Source: Bacillota bacterium
GTDB taxonomy: Bacteria; Bacillota; Bacilli; Alicyclobacillales; SLC66
DNA: 17,066 nucleotides
Assembly: GCA_021820825.1 (NCBI GenBank)
Contig: JAKADD010000010.1
Coordinates: 1 to 17,066, forward strand
Direction: 5' to 3'
The notes beneath the pieces are model-generated. The model was not told where the DNA came from. It saw only the letters and a list, made by a program, of their open reading frames with translations, and searched no databases. A program made the position numbers and the translations under genes. This document shows positions 7,905-16,312 of this stretch, in pieces; positions within the stretch are counted from its first letter, which is position 1, and every line of letters begins with the position of its first letter.

Positions 7905-7951
7905 GTGGATCGTTTACCCCCTTTCAAAATTGACGCAGAATGCGCTCCCTC

Positions 7952-8419
7952 TCACCAGACAATCGCCAACCGGGCGGCTGCCACCTTATCTCGCGGTACC
8001 TGAATTGAGTCCGAGTCAGTCTCCATGTCCAGCAGCCCTTCAGCATAGCCTAACAGTGTGCCTTCCAGCGTCTTGTGTTCCCGAAAAGGTTCATAAAAAG
8101 AAACCAGCACACGTTTCCCCACCGCCCGTTCGAAGTCCCGCTCAGATTTTAGCGGACGTTCCGCTCCGGCCGACGACACCTCCAGGAAATAGGCGTTTGG
8201 GATCGGATCCGTTTCATCAAGAGCGACCGACAGTGATTCGCTCACGTGCGCGCAGTCGTCAAGGTCGACAGCGCCCAGAGGACGATCTATGAAGACGCGC
8301 AAAATCCAGTTGGCGCCTTCCTTTTTATACTCAACCTCAACCAGTTCCAACCCAGCTTCCTGCAAAACAGGCGTCACCATCTCGGCAACGAGATCTGTCA
8401 CCTTTTGCTTTGCGGCCAT
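7952..8419 (-). CDS. rimP: Ribosome maturation factor RimP
   Basis: RimP supports 30S subunit assembly. 155 aa with the usual two-domain layout: an N-terminal alpha/beta domain (LELVEVEYKKEGANWILRVF, 24-43) ending in the conserved block FLEVSSAGAERPL (78-90; the family usually has SSPG with Asp-Arg-Pro-Leu), then a C-terminal SH3-like domain (GKRVLVSFYEP to the end). ATG 8419 is preferred over in-frame GTG 8425 because AGGAGG then lies 6 nt upstream, whereas the GTG would overlap the ribosome-binding site. It is the first gene of a transcription unit with its own promoter (8603-8631) and a leader of about 177 nt. Confidence 0.95.
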   Translation of the reverse strand: MAAKQKVTDLVAEMVTPVLQEAGLELVEVEYKKEGANWILRVFIDRPLGAVDLDDCAHVSESLSVALDETDPIPNAYFLEVSSAGAERPLKSERDFERAVGKRVLVSFYEPFREHKTLEGTLLGYAEGLLDMETDSDSIQVPRDKVAAARLAIVW

Positions 8420-8596
8420 ATACACCCTCCTGAAACCCTACCACACAGGGGTCGTACAATTCATACAAACGAAAGAGTGGGGAAACCCCACTCTTGTAGA
8501 GGTTGTTCAGAAGGAATATCTGAACCGACGGCGCAGTTCCGATCTGTTCCCGTCTGAATACGCACTTGTCACGTACGAGATACGTCGCGTTCCATT
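8420..8596 (-). promoter_or_regulatory. rimP operon 5' leader with multiple stem-loops
   Basis: Minus-strand RNA between the inferred start site (about 8596) and rimP. Stem-loops seen in order: ACGUA/UACGU (8585-8571, 5 bp), GACGG/CCGUC (8554-8527, 5 bp with an 18-nt loop), GUUCAGA/UCUGAAC (8525-8505, perfect 7 bp, 7-nt loop) and a 10-bp hairpin with a U-rich tail (8495-8473). The ribosome-binding site AGGAGG is at 8431-8426. No short leader peptide with a convincing ribosome-binding site was found. The layout suggests attenuation upstream of rimP-nusA; a NusA-dependent leader terminator has been reported for this operon in B. subtilis. The ligand or factor here is unproven. Confidence 0.6.
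8463..8495 (-). terminator. Intrinsic terminator / attenuator between polC and rimP
   Basis: The minus strand reads AAGAGTGGGG-TTT-CCCCACTCTT (8495-8473), a perfect 10-bp stem with a triloop, then TCGTTTGT. The U tract is interrupted (CUUUCGUUUGU), as expected for a terminator that may need NusA help. It lies about 165 nt after the polC stop but also downstream of the rimP promoter, so it can end polC transcripts and attenuate rimP transcripts. The opposite strand has no T run, so it is one-directional. Confidence 0.7.
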
Positions 8597-8602
8597 ACCG
8601 TG

Positions 8603-8631
8603 AGTATACCACGCGCCATCCTGCTTTGCAA
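8603..8631 (-). promoter_or_regulatory. Sigma-A-type promoter for the rimP-nusA-infB operon
   Basis: On the minus strand, TTGCAA (8631-8626, -35, 4 of 6 to consensus), 17-nt spacer, TATACT (8608-8603, -10, 5 of 6), with a TG dinucleotide one base before the -10 box (extended -10). The likely start is the A at about 8596. It lies in the short gap after the polC stop (8662) and points toward rimP. This is the best promoter-like sequence in the non-coding parts of the window. Confidence 0.75.
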
Positions 8632-8661
8632 TGACATCCGGCGATCTGCAGTCAGGCGCGC

Positions 8662-11600
8662 TTAAAACAGACTGAGTTGATTCGAGGCTGGTAAATTCGC
8701 AAAACAACCATACCCATCCAGCAGTTCGACGACGGTTTTTGTCAGGTGGGCCCGCTCCTGCAGATCTTCAACCGAGAGAAATTCCGCCTCGGCGCGCGCG
8801 GCCACGATATTGCGCGCAGCCGCATCGCCGATTCCCGTCGTCGCCGCAAACGGAGGCAACAGGCTCCCATCCCGGACGAGAAAACGGGTGGCGTCCGACT
8901 GGTACAGATCCAGAGTCCGAAAGGTGAAACCGCGCCGGGTCATTTCCAGTGCCAACTCCAGCACCGTCTGCAGCGACTTCTCCTTTGGCGACGCCGTCAC
9001 GCCTTTGCCCTCGATCTCTTCAATGCGCAAGGCGATCGCGTCCGCACCGCGCTCCATCAGCGCAAGATCGAAATCTTCGGCGCGCACGGTGAAGTAGGCG
9101 GCATAGAAAGAAAGCGGATGATGGACTTTGAAGTAGGCGATGCGCACCGCGTTCAGCACGTATGCGGCAGCGTGCGCCTTCGGAAACATGTATTTGATCC
9201 TGCGGCAGGATTCCAGGTACCAGTCAGGCACGCCAAACGATGCCATGTACTCCTCGTCAGTCTGTGTGAGTCCTTTGCCTCTGCGCACCGACTCCATGAT
9301 TTTGAAAGCGCGCGCAGGCTCCAGCCCCCGATAAATGAGATAAACCATGATGTCGTCGCGACAGCAGATCACCTCCTGCAGCGGGGCAACGTGCTGGTGG
9401 ATCAGCTCCTGCGCGTTATTGAGCCACACATCCGTGCCGTGCGAGAGTCCGGAAATTCTGACGAGGTCAGCAAATGTGCCCGGCTTCGTATCCTCCAGCA
9501 TCTGCCGCACAAACTTCGTGCCGAATTCTGGAATCCCGTAGGTGCCAGTTTGCGAGCGAATAGCAGCCGGAGTGACTCCAAGCGGTGCGGTGCCGCGAAA
9601 GAGCGCATACACCTGCGGATCGTCGACGGGAACCTGGCGCACGTCCACACCTGTGATATCCTGCAACATCCGCAAAACCGTCGGATCGTCGTGACCGAGA
9701 ATGTCAAGCTTGAGCAGATTGTCGTGGATCGCGTGAAAGTCAAAATGCGTGGTGCGCGTGCCAGAACTGCGATCGTCCGCCGGATGCTGGATCGGACAGA
9801 AATCGTAGATGTCGTGATCGCTTGGCACGATGATCAGGCCGCCGGGGTGTTGGCCGGTTGTGCGCTTGATGCCCGTACAGCCTGCGACAAGACGCGCGAT
9901 CTCCGCATTCCTGAGATGCTTGCCAAGATCGTCCGCCCATTTGCGCACGTAACCAAACGCGGTCTTGTCTGCAATCGTCGAGATCGTGCCCGCACGGTAC
10001 ACGTAGTCGGACCCAAACAGCTCCTCCGTATACTTGTGCGCGCGCGCCTGGTATTCGCCCGAAAAATTCAGGTCGATATCAGGCACCTTGTCGCCTTCAA
10101 AGCCAAGAAACGTTTCAAAAGGAATGTCCTGCCCGTCTTTTTTACACGGCGCGCCACAGTTCGGACAGAGCTTGTCCGGCAGATCGAACCCGGATCCGAC
10201 GGTGCCGTCGAGGATAAATTCGGAGTACTGGCAGTTCCCGCACAGATAGTGGGGCGCCAGCGGGTTGACCTCCGTAATGTCCAGCATCGTCGCCACAAAC
10301 GACGAACCGACCGAGCCGCGTGAACCGACGATGTAGCCATCATCCAGCGACCTTGTCACGAGTTTGTGGGCGATCAGATAGTTTACGGCGAACCCGTGTG
10401 TGATGATGCTGTGCAGTTCCTTGTCCATACGGTTCGCCACAACTGCCGGCAGCGCCGCTCCGTAGAGTTGATGCGCCCTCTGCGTAGACAGGGTCCGCAC
10501 CTGCTCGTCGGCGCCCTCCATGATGGGCGGGTACACACGGTCGGGAACCGGACTGATGGGCTCGATCTGTTCCGCGATGGCGCTCGGATTGTGCACCACA
10601 ACCTCGTGTGCGCGTTCGCCAAGGTGCGCAAACGCCGCCAGCATCTCCGCCGTCGTCCGGAATGTCAGGGCAGGCTGGAGAATCGGCCGCCCCGTTTCCT
10701 TGCGGCCATTAGCGCTATGCTTGATGATTTCCCGAAACACGCCGTCAGCAGCGTCAAGAAAATGCACATCGCCCGTGGCGACAACGGGCTTGCCCGCCTC
10801 GTCAGCCAACTCCAGCAGTTGCCGGTGATAACTCCGCACCGCGTCTGCGCTGCTGATGTCACCCGACTCCAGGAGCGGCTCATAGTGGTCCGGCGGCTGC
10901 AGCTCTATAAAATCGTAAAACTCTATGATGGCCCGCAGTTCATCGCGCGTCTTTCCGCGCAGCATGGCCTGAAACAGCTCGCCCGCTTTGCAGCCTGAGC
11001 CGATCAGCAGCCCATCCCGCTGTTCGCGAAGCAGGGAACGCGGTATCCGCGGTTCACGATAATAGGATTCGATATGCGAATAGGATACGAGTCGATACAG
11101 ATTCTTCAGTCCAGCCTGGGAACTGACCAGGATTGTTGTATGGTATGACCGATTCTTAGCAGCATCGCCAGCCCTGAGTCCAACAGTCGCCAGATCCGCC
11201 AGACTGGAGACTGTGACTTCTCTGGACAGGTCCTCAAGCAACTTGTAAAATACTCTCCCTGTCGCTTCCGCGTCTGCCAGCGCGCGGTGATGCTGTGTAA
11301 GCGTCACCTTGTATTTTTGCGTCAGAGTCTTCAACCGGTGATTCCGATCGCCAGGAAATACAGCGCGGGCCAGGGCAAGCGTATCGATGACCGGCTGGGA
11401 GAACCGCTTGACGCCTGTTCGCGCTGCCTGCACAGACAGGAAGCCCATGTCAAATTCAGCATTATGCGCAACGAGCACGGCCCCCTCGCAAAACTCGCGA
11501 AAACCCGGCAGGACAGCGGCTGCGTCAGGCTGGTCCGCCACCATCTCATTGGTGATCTGGGTGATTTCCGTGATCTTTGCGGAGATTGGCTGCCGCGGCC

Positions 11601-13032
11601 GCATCAACGCGGCAAACGTGTCCACGATTTCGCCGCGCCGCATCTTGACGCCAGCGATCTCGATCAGTTCGTGTTCAGCCGCAGACAGCCCTGTCGTCTC
11701 TGTGTCAAAGACGACATACAGCGTGTCCGCGTCCAGTAAAAGATCCTGCGGCTGATACACGATGGTGAGCCCAGCATCCACGACATTGGCCTCAATGCCA
11801 TATAGAATCTTGATCCCGTGTTTCTTCCCGGCGGCGTATGCATCGGGATACGCCTGGACAACTCCGTGGTCCGTGATTGCCACGGCACTGTGGCCAAACT
11901 CTTTGGCGCGACGGATGAGATCACTGGCCGACACGACGCCGTCGAGCGCGCTCATCTGCGTATGGGCGTGCAACTCAACGCGCTTTTCGGGCTCGCTGTC
12001 ACGGCGGGCAACCACCGCATAGGAATGCAGATCCGTAACCTGCAGCACCAATTCCTTGGCGTACGTATCGTACTGCACCGCGCCGCGCACGCGCATCTGC
12101 AAGCCGTCGGACAGGGGCGGCAACGCAGCATCGCGCTTCCCCGGTTTGGAAAACAGCTTGCATGTCAGCGAGTCTGTACCGTCAGAGATGTGAAATTGGC
12201 ACAACTGTCTGCCACTCGACAATTCCCTCACCTCGACGCCAAACAGGCGGCCAGCCACGCACACGCGCCGCATCTCATCCTGGATCACCGCCACGGCCGT
12301 CGCTTCGTCAGTGAACGGTTGACCGAATTCCAGACGCTGTGCAGGCTCTGCAAAATGATCGTCAGTCTCTGCTGTCTGCGCCTGTTGCCGACTCGCATCA
12401 GCCGCCTCTTTCAAGACTTCATCGCGAAACGCCTGGACGAGATGAGTGCGTTCTGTTCGTTCCACGATATTGCAGGGCCAGGGCCAGTCGCCTGAGAGCA
12501 TGGCCAGGAGTGTATTCAGTCGTTTTTCCGCCTGCCGGGAAGCCAGCATCTGCACAGAAGTCGCCACGTGGACAGCGACTTGTCTTTCCTCCTCCAATGT
12601 CCACAGCGCCGTCTGCAGGTCTCCGCGCAGTGCGGGTTCACGTTCCATGAGCAGCCATGCGGCGGCTGTCAGATATCGCCCCAGCAGCGCGCTCCGGTCG
12701 GCCCCGCGCACTCTGAGACGAGGGTCCGCCGGACGGACGAAACGAATCTGGATATCAGGCAGTTGCAATTCCAGCCAGCGCAGAGCGCCCGCCAACTGTT
12801 CCGGCGCCAGTTCGCAGGCGCCGTCGTCGCTGTTCAGATAGACCGTCCTGGTGCGTTCCTCCACCCTGGCGGCGAGACCCAGCCGATGAATGGCCGCAAA
12901 GGCGGCGCGGTCGCAGGCGATCGGAGCCATGCCCGCACTGTACAGCGGAACCGGGTTCATCGGTTCTTCGACAGAGTCCTGAAACCCCTCGCCGCAGAGG
13001 CCCGCCATTGCATCATCAATCCCCGGATACAC
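8662..13032 (-). CDS. polC: DNA polymerase III alpha subunit, Gram-positive type PolC
   Basis: PolC is the replicative polymerase of low-GC Gram-positive bacteria, with built-in 3'-5' proofreading. 1456 aa (B. subtilis 1437). Domains: N-terminal region (about 40-230), OB fold (about 245-340), PHP first half (LHAHTQMSALDG, 354-365), inserted DEDDh exonuclease (FDTETTG 442-448, HNAEFD 523-528, HRALADA 582-588), PHP second half (to about 810), palm with GSRGSVGSSFVATMLD (903-918), zinc finger (CGNC 931-934, CPNC 956-959), catalytic PDIDLNF (984-990; Asp985, Asp987), KLDILGHDDPT (1108-1118), fingers and tail. Start taken as GTG 13032 with GGGAGAGGG about 11 nt upstream; homology begins near residue 40, so ATG codons 25 or 35 are possible. 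It follows rseP by 45 nt; proS, normally between them in Bacillus, is absent. Confidence 0.98.
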   Translation of the reverse strand: MYPGIDDAMAGLCGEGFQDSVEEPMNPVPLYSAGMAPIACDRAAFAAIHRLGLAARVEERTRTVYLNSDDGACELAPEQLAGALRWLELQLPDIQIRFVRPADPRLRVRGADRSALLGRYLTAAAWLLMEREPALRGDLQTALWTLEEERQVAVHVATSVQMLASRQAEKRLNTLLAMLSGDWPWPCNIVERTERTHLVQAFRDEVLKEAADASRQQAQTAETDDHFAEPAQRLEFGQPFTDEATAVAVIQDEMRRVCVAGRLFGVEVRELSSGRQLCQFHISDGTDSLTCKLFSKPGKRDAALPPLSDGLQMRVRGAVQYDTYAKELVLQVTDLHSYAVVARRDSEPEKRVELHAHTQMSALDGVVSASDLIRRAKEFGHSAVAITDHGVVQAYPDAYAAGKKHGIKILYGIEANVVDAGLTIVYQPQDLLLDADTLYVVFDTETTGLSAAEHELIEIAGVKMRRGEIVDTFAALMRPRQPISAKITEITQITNEMVADQPDAAAVLPGFREFCEGAVLVAHNAEFDMGFLSVQAARTGVKRFSQPVIDTLALARAVFPGDRNHRLKTLTQKYKVTLTQHHRALADAEATGRVFYKLLEDLSREVTVSSLADLATVGLRAGDAAKNRSYHTTILVSSQAGLKNLYRLVSYSHIESYYREPRIPRSLLREQRDGLLIGSGCKAGELFQAMLRGKTRDELRAIIEFYDFIELQPPDHYEPLLESGDISSADAVRSYHRQLLELADEAGKPVVATGDVHFLDAADGVFREIIKHSANGRKETGRPILQPALTFRTTAEMLAAFAHLGERAHEVVVHNPSAIAEQIEPISPVPDRVYPPIMEGADEQVRTLSTQRAHQLYGAALPAVVANRMDKELHSIITHGFAVNYLIAHKLVTRSLDDGYIVGSRGSVGSSFVATMLDITEVNPLAPHYLCGNCQYSEFILDGTVGSGFDLPDKLCPNCGAPCKKDGQDIPFETFLGFEGDKVPDIDLNFSGEYQARAHKYTEELFGSDYVYRAGTISTIADKTAFGYVRKWADDLGKHLRNAEIARLVAGCTGIKRTTGQHPGGLIIVPSDHDIYDFCPIQHPADDRSSGTRTTHFDFHAIHDNLLKLDILGHDDPTVLRMLQDITGVDVRQVPVDDPQVYALFRGTAPLGVTPAAIRSQTGTYGIPEFGTKFVRQMLEDTKPGTFADLVRISGLSHGTDVWLNNAQELIHQHVAPLQEVICCRDDIMVYLIYRGLEPARAFKIMESVRRGKGLTQTDEEYMASFGVPDWYLESCRRIKYMFPKAHAAAYVLNAVRIAYFKVHHPLSFYAAYFTVRAEDFDLALMERGADAIALRIEEIEGKGVTASPKEKSLQTVLELALEMTRRGFTFRTLDLYQSDATRFLVRDGSLLPPFAATTGIGDAAARNIVAARAEAEFLSVEDLQERAHLTKTVVELLDGYGCFANLPASNQLSLF

Positions 13033-13077
13033 TAGACACTACGCCCTCTCCCGTGAGCAACTCTTCTGCGTTGCAGA

Positions 13078-14292
13078 CTAAAACAGCTGTGTGACGTCCA
13101 AGTACGTGCGAAATACGGTCAGCGCGATGATCAGAACAAAACCGATCGCGTGAACGAGATACTCCTTACGCGGATCAATCCGCCGTCCGCGAATCAGTTC
13201 GATGAGCAAAAACAGCAGTCGGCTGCCATCCAGAGGCGGAATCGGCAGCAGATTCAAAATCGCCAGATTGAGACTCAAAATGGCTGTCAGATTCATCAGG
13301 TTGAGCAGTCCCAAGTGCGCCTGCTGGCTGATGATGGCCACGATTTTCACCGGTCCGGCCGAATCTTTGACAAACGTGTTCTTATGGGTGAACAGTTGGC
13401 CAAAACTGTTGTAGATCAGCTGGGTGTAGGAAACCGTCTGCTGAAATCCGCCTGTGATCGCCGGCGCTGCGCCGTGCGTCACCGCGGGCGTGATGCCGAT
13501 AAACCCGACTCCGTCCTTGCGCTTGCGCGGTGTAATGGACAAAGTCTGCTGGAGTTGATTGTGTTTCACCGTCACAGTCAGACGGTCCAGCGGATGTCCT
13601 TCGATAACCGCGACGAGTTGCATCCAGTTATTCATCGGCTTCCCATTGACCGCTTCAATCACGTCGCCGGGTCGCAGCCCTGCGGTGTACGCCGGTGAAG
13701 CGGGCAACACCGAGGCGACTTGCGGCGGCGACGCCTCAGTGCCGACAAATCCAATCACGATCGCAAACAGCACGATGGTCAGCAAGACATTCATCAGCGG
13801 GCCCGCCAGGGTGATCAGCATGCGCGCCAACAACGACTTTCGCGCCATCTGCCGGTCCGGCGGCGCCAGCGCGATCCGTTCCTTGCCGTTGATCAAAAAA
13901 GCGCGCCGGGCAATCGCGAACTCCTGCACGCGCTCGCCGATGTCAAGCGCAATCGTGTAAGAGCGCTCCGTGTCCACGCGGACAAGCGTTCCAGTAACGC
14001 CGTCTGTGATGTCCCCTTCATCGCCCAGCTCTGTGACCTCATCGTGTTCATCAACCCGGATGGTCAGCGGTTCCCCAATCCGGAAATAATTGTCCTGCGG
14101 CAAGTCGCCGGCCAGTTGCACGAAGCCGCCGAGCGGAAAAATGCGCAGCGAATACTCCGTTTCTCCCTTCCCCCAGCGAAAGATGGGGGTGCCAAAGCCA
14201 ATGGCGAACTTGGGCACCAGCACGCCCGCTTTTTTGGCAACGATAAAGTGGCCAAATTCATGGATGATCACGAGAACAAGAAACACGACCAC
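13078..14292 (-). CDS. rseP: Site-2 intramembrane zinc metalloprotease RseP/RasP
   Basis: A membrane protease that cleaves anti-sigma factors and leftover signal peptides within the membrane. 404 aa from GTG 14292. Active-site HEFGH (11-15) lies in the first membrane helix; SLRIFPLGGFVQLAGDLP (48-65) is the membrane-reentrant region; a second membrane helix follows (about 157-185, with AGPLMN 163-168); the PDZ domain covers about 188-255; NLLPIPPLDG (347-356, Asp355 the third zinc ligand) is in the third helix, and a final helix ends the protein. GTG 14292 leaves only 10 residues before HEFGH, where relatives have about 19. The frame stays open upstream to CTG 14313, ATT 14328 and CTG 14340, the last overlapping the dxr stop as CTGA, so the true start may be non-canonical. 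Confidence 0.95.
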   Translation of the reverse strand: MVVFLVLVIIHEFGHFIVAKKAGVLVPKFAIGFGTPIFRWGKGETEYSLRIFPLGGFVQLAGDLPQDNYFRIGEPLTIRVDEHDEVTELGDEGDITDGVTGTLVRVDTERSYTIALDIGERVQEFAIARRAFLINGKERIALAPPDRQMARKSLLARMLITLAGPLMNVLLTIVLFAIVIGFVGTEASPPQVASVLPASPAYTAGLRPGDVIEAVNGKPMNNWMQLVAVIEGHPLDRLTVTVKHNQLQQTLSITPRKRKDGVGFIGITPAVTHGAAPAITGGFQQTVSYTQLIYNSFGQLFTHKNTFVKDSAGPVKIVAIISQQAHLGLLNLMNLTAILSLNLAILNLLPIPPLDGSRLLFLLIELIRGRRIDPRKEYLVHAIGFVLIIALTVFRTYLDVTQLF

Positions 14293-14336
14293 AACGCCGG
14301 CGACAGACTGCAGTCCGCCAGCAAGAATTGATCCGA

Positions 14337-15503
14337 TCAGACGCTCCGCCCCCTCTCTGCAATCAACTCGCGCGCCCGCACCCTTGCCAAGTGATCCACA
14401 GCCAGCACGTCATCGAGTGTCAGTTGCGGCACAGACTCATGCGCGTCAATGACGCGCTCCACAACGTCCACGATGCCGGGAAAATCGAGTTGCCCCGCCA
14501 TAAACGCCTGCGCCGCGACTTCATTGGCCGCGTTCAGGGCTGCCGCATAGCTGCCCCCGGCTTCCCCGCACCGATACGCCAGCGCGAGCGCGGGAAAACG
14601 GGCTGTATCAGGCGCTTCGAAGGTGAGTGCTGACACACGGGTCAAGTCAAGGCGTTCCCAAGGCGTATCCATCCGCCCTTCCCGCTCAAAAATCGCATAC
14701 TGGATCGTCCGCCGCATGTCGGGCACGCTCAGTTGCGCCAGCATGGACCCATCTCGAAACGCGACCAGAGAGTGAATGATACTCTGCGGATGCACCACCA
14801 CCTCGATATTATGGTACGGCATGGCGAACAGAAAATGCGCCTCGATGACTTCCAGGCCTTTATTCATCAATGTGGCGGAGTCAATCGTAATCTTTGCGCC
14901 CATTCGCCAAGTGGGATGGGCCAGCGCGTCAGCCACGGTCACCGTACGCAAACGGTCGGCGGGAACGTTTCTGAACGGTCCGCCTGACGCTGTGAGAAGC
15001 AGGCCGGCAACATCCTCGGCGCTGTACCCCTTCAGGCACTGCGCAATGGCCGAATGCTCCGAGTCGACAGGAATCACGCGAGCGCCAGTACGCGCGGCGG
15101 CGGCGACCACCATCTGCCCCGCCGCGACCACGGTCTCTTTGTTGGCCAGGGCCACATCCAGGCCTGCGCCCAAAGCCGCGAGGGTGAGACGGATTCCCGC
15201 AGCCCCCATCACCGCATTGATAACCAGATCAACACCGGGCGATACAGCGGCTTCCGCCAGTGCATCAGCGCCCCAAAACACCTGCACCCCCGGCAGAGCG
15301 TCCTTTATGGACTGCGCCTGCATGCCATCGTGAACGGCGACGCGGCGGACGGAAAATTCTCTTGCTATGGCCATGAGCGCACTCATGTCGCTGTGTGCGG
15401 AAACAACCTCAACGCGCAACCGTTCCGGGTGCGCACGCACCACGTCCAGCGCTTGCCGCCCAATCGACCCAGTGGCGCCAAGGATCGCCAATCCACGAAC
15501 CAC
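14337..15503 (-). CDS. dxr: 1-deoxy-D-xylulose 5-phosphate reductoisomerase
   Basis: Converts DXP to 2-C-methyl-D-erythritol 4-phosphate with NADPH, the committed step of the MEP isoprenoid pathway and the fosmidomycin target. 388 aa from GTG 15503 (B. subtilis 383). Rossmann motif GATGSIG (9-15), NKETVV (121-126), metal ligands Asp147 and Glu149 in PVDSEHSA, SGGPFR (173-178), HPTWRMGAKITIDSATLMNK (196-215) and Glu218. GTG 15503 is chosen because AAGGAG lies 9 nt upstream and the protein begins MVRGLAILGATGSIG. The open frame continues into cdsA, but that extension is non-homologous. GTG 15521 would overlap the cdsA stop but has no ribosome-binding site. Grouping with uppS links isoprenoid precursor supply to lipid-carrier synthesis. 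Confidence 0.97.
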   Translation of the reverse strand: MVRGLAILGATGSIGRQALDVVRAHPERLRVEVVSAHSDMSALMAIAREFSVRRVAVHDGMQAQSIKDALPGVQVFWGADALAEAAVSPGVDLVINAVMGAAGIRLTLAALGAGLDVALANKETVVAAGQMVVAAAARTGARVIPVDSEHSAIAQCLKGYSAEDVAGLLLTASGGPFRNVPADRLRTVTVADALAHPTWRMGAKITIDSATLMNKGLEVIEAHFLFAMPYHNIEVVVHPQSIIHSLVAFRDGSMLAQLSVPDMRRTIQYAIFEREGRMDTPWERLDLTRVSALTFEAPDTARFPALALAYRCGEAGGSYAAALNAANEVAAQAFMAGQLDFPGIVDVVERVIDAHESVPQLTLDDVLAVDHLARVRARELIAERGRSV

Positions 15504-15517
15504 GGCCTCCAACTCCT

Positions 15518-16303
15518 TCACACATGCGGGAATAACCAAGTAATTAAATGATATGCGATAGGAGCCGCCAAGAGCAAGCTGTCGAAGCGATCCAGGATAC
15601 CCCCATGGCCAGGCAACAGCCATCCCGAATCCTTGACGGCGTAGTGCCGTTTGAGCGCAGATTCGACCAGATCGCCCAACTGCCCGGCGATCGAAATCAT
15701 CGCGCCCAGAAAGGCGAGTGCAGGCAGTCGGTGGATGCCGCCGCTGATCATGAATGAACCCGCCAGAGGGGTCAGGATAGTGGCGAAAATAAATCCGGCG
15801 AATGCGCCGGACACCGTCTTTTTGGGACTCACCGCCGGCAGCAGCTTGCGGCCGCCAAACGCTCGTCCGATAAAAAAAGCGCCCGTATCCGTCGACCAGA
15901 TCCCTACAAATACAAGGAGCACCCAGCCAACCCCGTCCGAAAGCGAACGCAGATCCAGCATCATGCGAAAGGCGTAACTCGAATACAGCGCGGCCGCAAA
16001 CAGGACTCCTGCTCCTGAAAACGAAAACTGCTCACGTCGCAGTATGGTCACGATGAGCAATGCGTAGAACAGGACATACCAGAACTTCTCAAAAGGCGCC
16101 CACATGACCATCAGAATCGTGAATGCGACGGCGATGATGTTTTCCGCGCTTGCCGCGCGCACCTTCATCATGGCGCCAATTTCGAGGGTGCTGACGACTG
16201 CGATCGCGGTGAACAGCAGCGCGGTCCACACCCCGCCCAAGAGAATGGCCCCCACAACCAGAATGGCGCCTAAAAAGCCAGTCAACACGCGCTTACGCAA
16301 CAT
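15518..16303 (-). CDS. cdsA: Phosphatidate cytidylyltransferase CdsA
   Basis: An integral membrane enzyme making CDP-diacylglycerol from phosphatidic acid and CTP for phospholipid synthesis. 261 aa, usual length, with about eight hydrophobic membrane segments (first at about 7-23). WSTDTGAFFIGRAFGGRKL (136-154) and SPKKTVSG (159-166) are the family's metal/CTP region; the CdsA signature runs from Ser215 to Asp241, including LKRHYAVKDSG (217-227) and PGHGGILDRFD (231-241). ATG 16303 has GAGGTG 5 nt upstream, overlapping the uppS stop, with a 9-nt gap to uppS. The uppS-cdsA-dxr-rseP order is standard in Bacillota. Confidence 0.97.
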   Translation of the reverse strand: MLRKRVLTGFLGAILVVGAILLGGVWTALLFTAIAVVSTLEIGAMMKVRAASAENIIAVAFTILMVMWAPFEKFWYVLFYALLIVTILRREQFSFSGAGVLFAAALYSSYAFRMMLDLRSLSDGVGWVLLVFVGIWSTDTGAFFIGRAFGGRKLLPAVSPKKTVSGAFAGFIFATILTPLAGSFMISGGIHRLPALAFLGAMISIAGQLGDLVESALKRHYAVKDSGWLLPGHGGILDRFDSLLLAAPIAYHLITWLFPHV

Positions 16304-16312
16304 GCGTACACC

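Noticed and set aside
7905..7951. Possible regulatory site in the rimP-nusA gap
   Set aside because: Only a weak GCGCA/TGCGT hairpin and the nusA ribosome-binding region are present; no promoter or terminator signal.
8403..8603. Plus-strand open frames and a possible leader peptide in the polC-rimP gap
   Set aside because: The plus-strand frames run through the terminator hairpin and into rimP antisense without family similarity. No minus-strand short frame with a spaced ribosome-binding site was found.
8746..10323. Plus-strand open frame of 525 aa opposite polC
   Set aside because: It mirrors conserved PolC palm and fingers codons; the protein is Arg/His-rich with no family signature.
13065..13077. 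Small hairpin TCTGC-GTT-GCAGA between rseP and polC
   Set aside because: Only 5 bp and no U tract after it on the minus strand, so not supported as a terminator; rseP-polC co-transcription is more likely.
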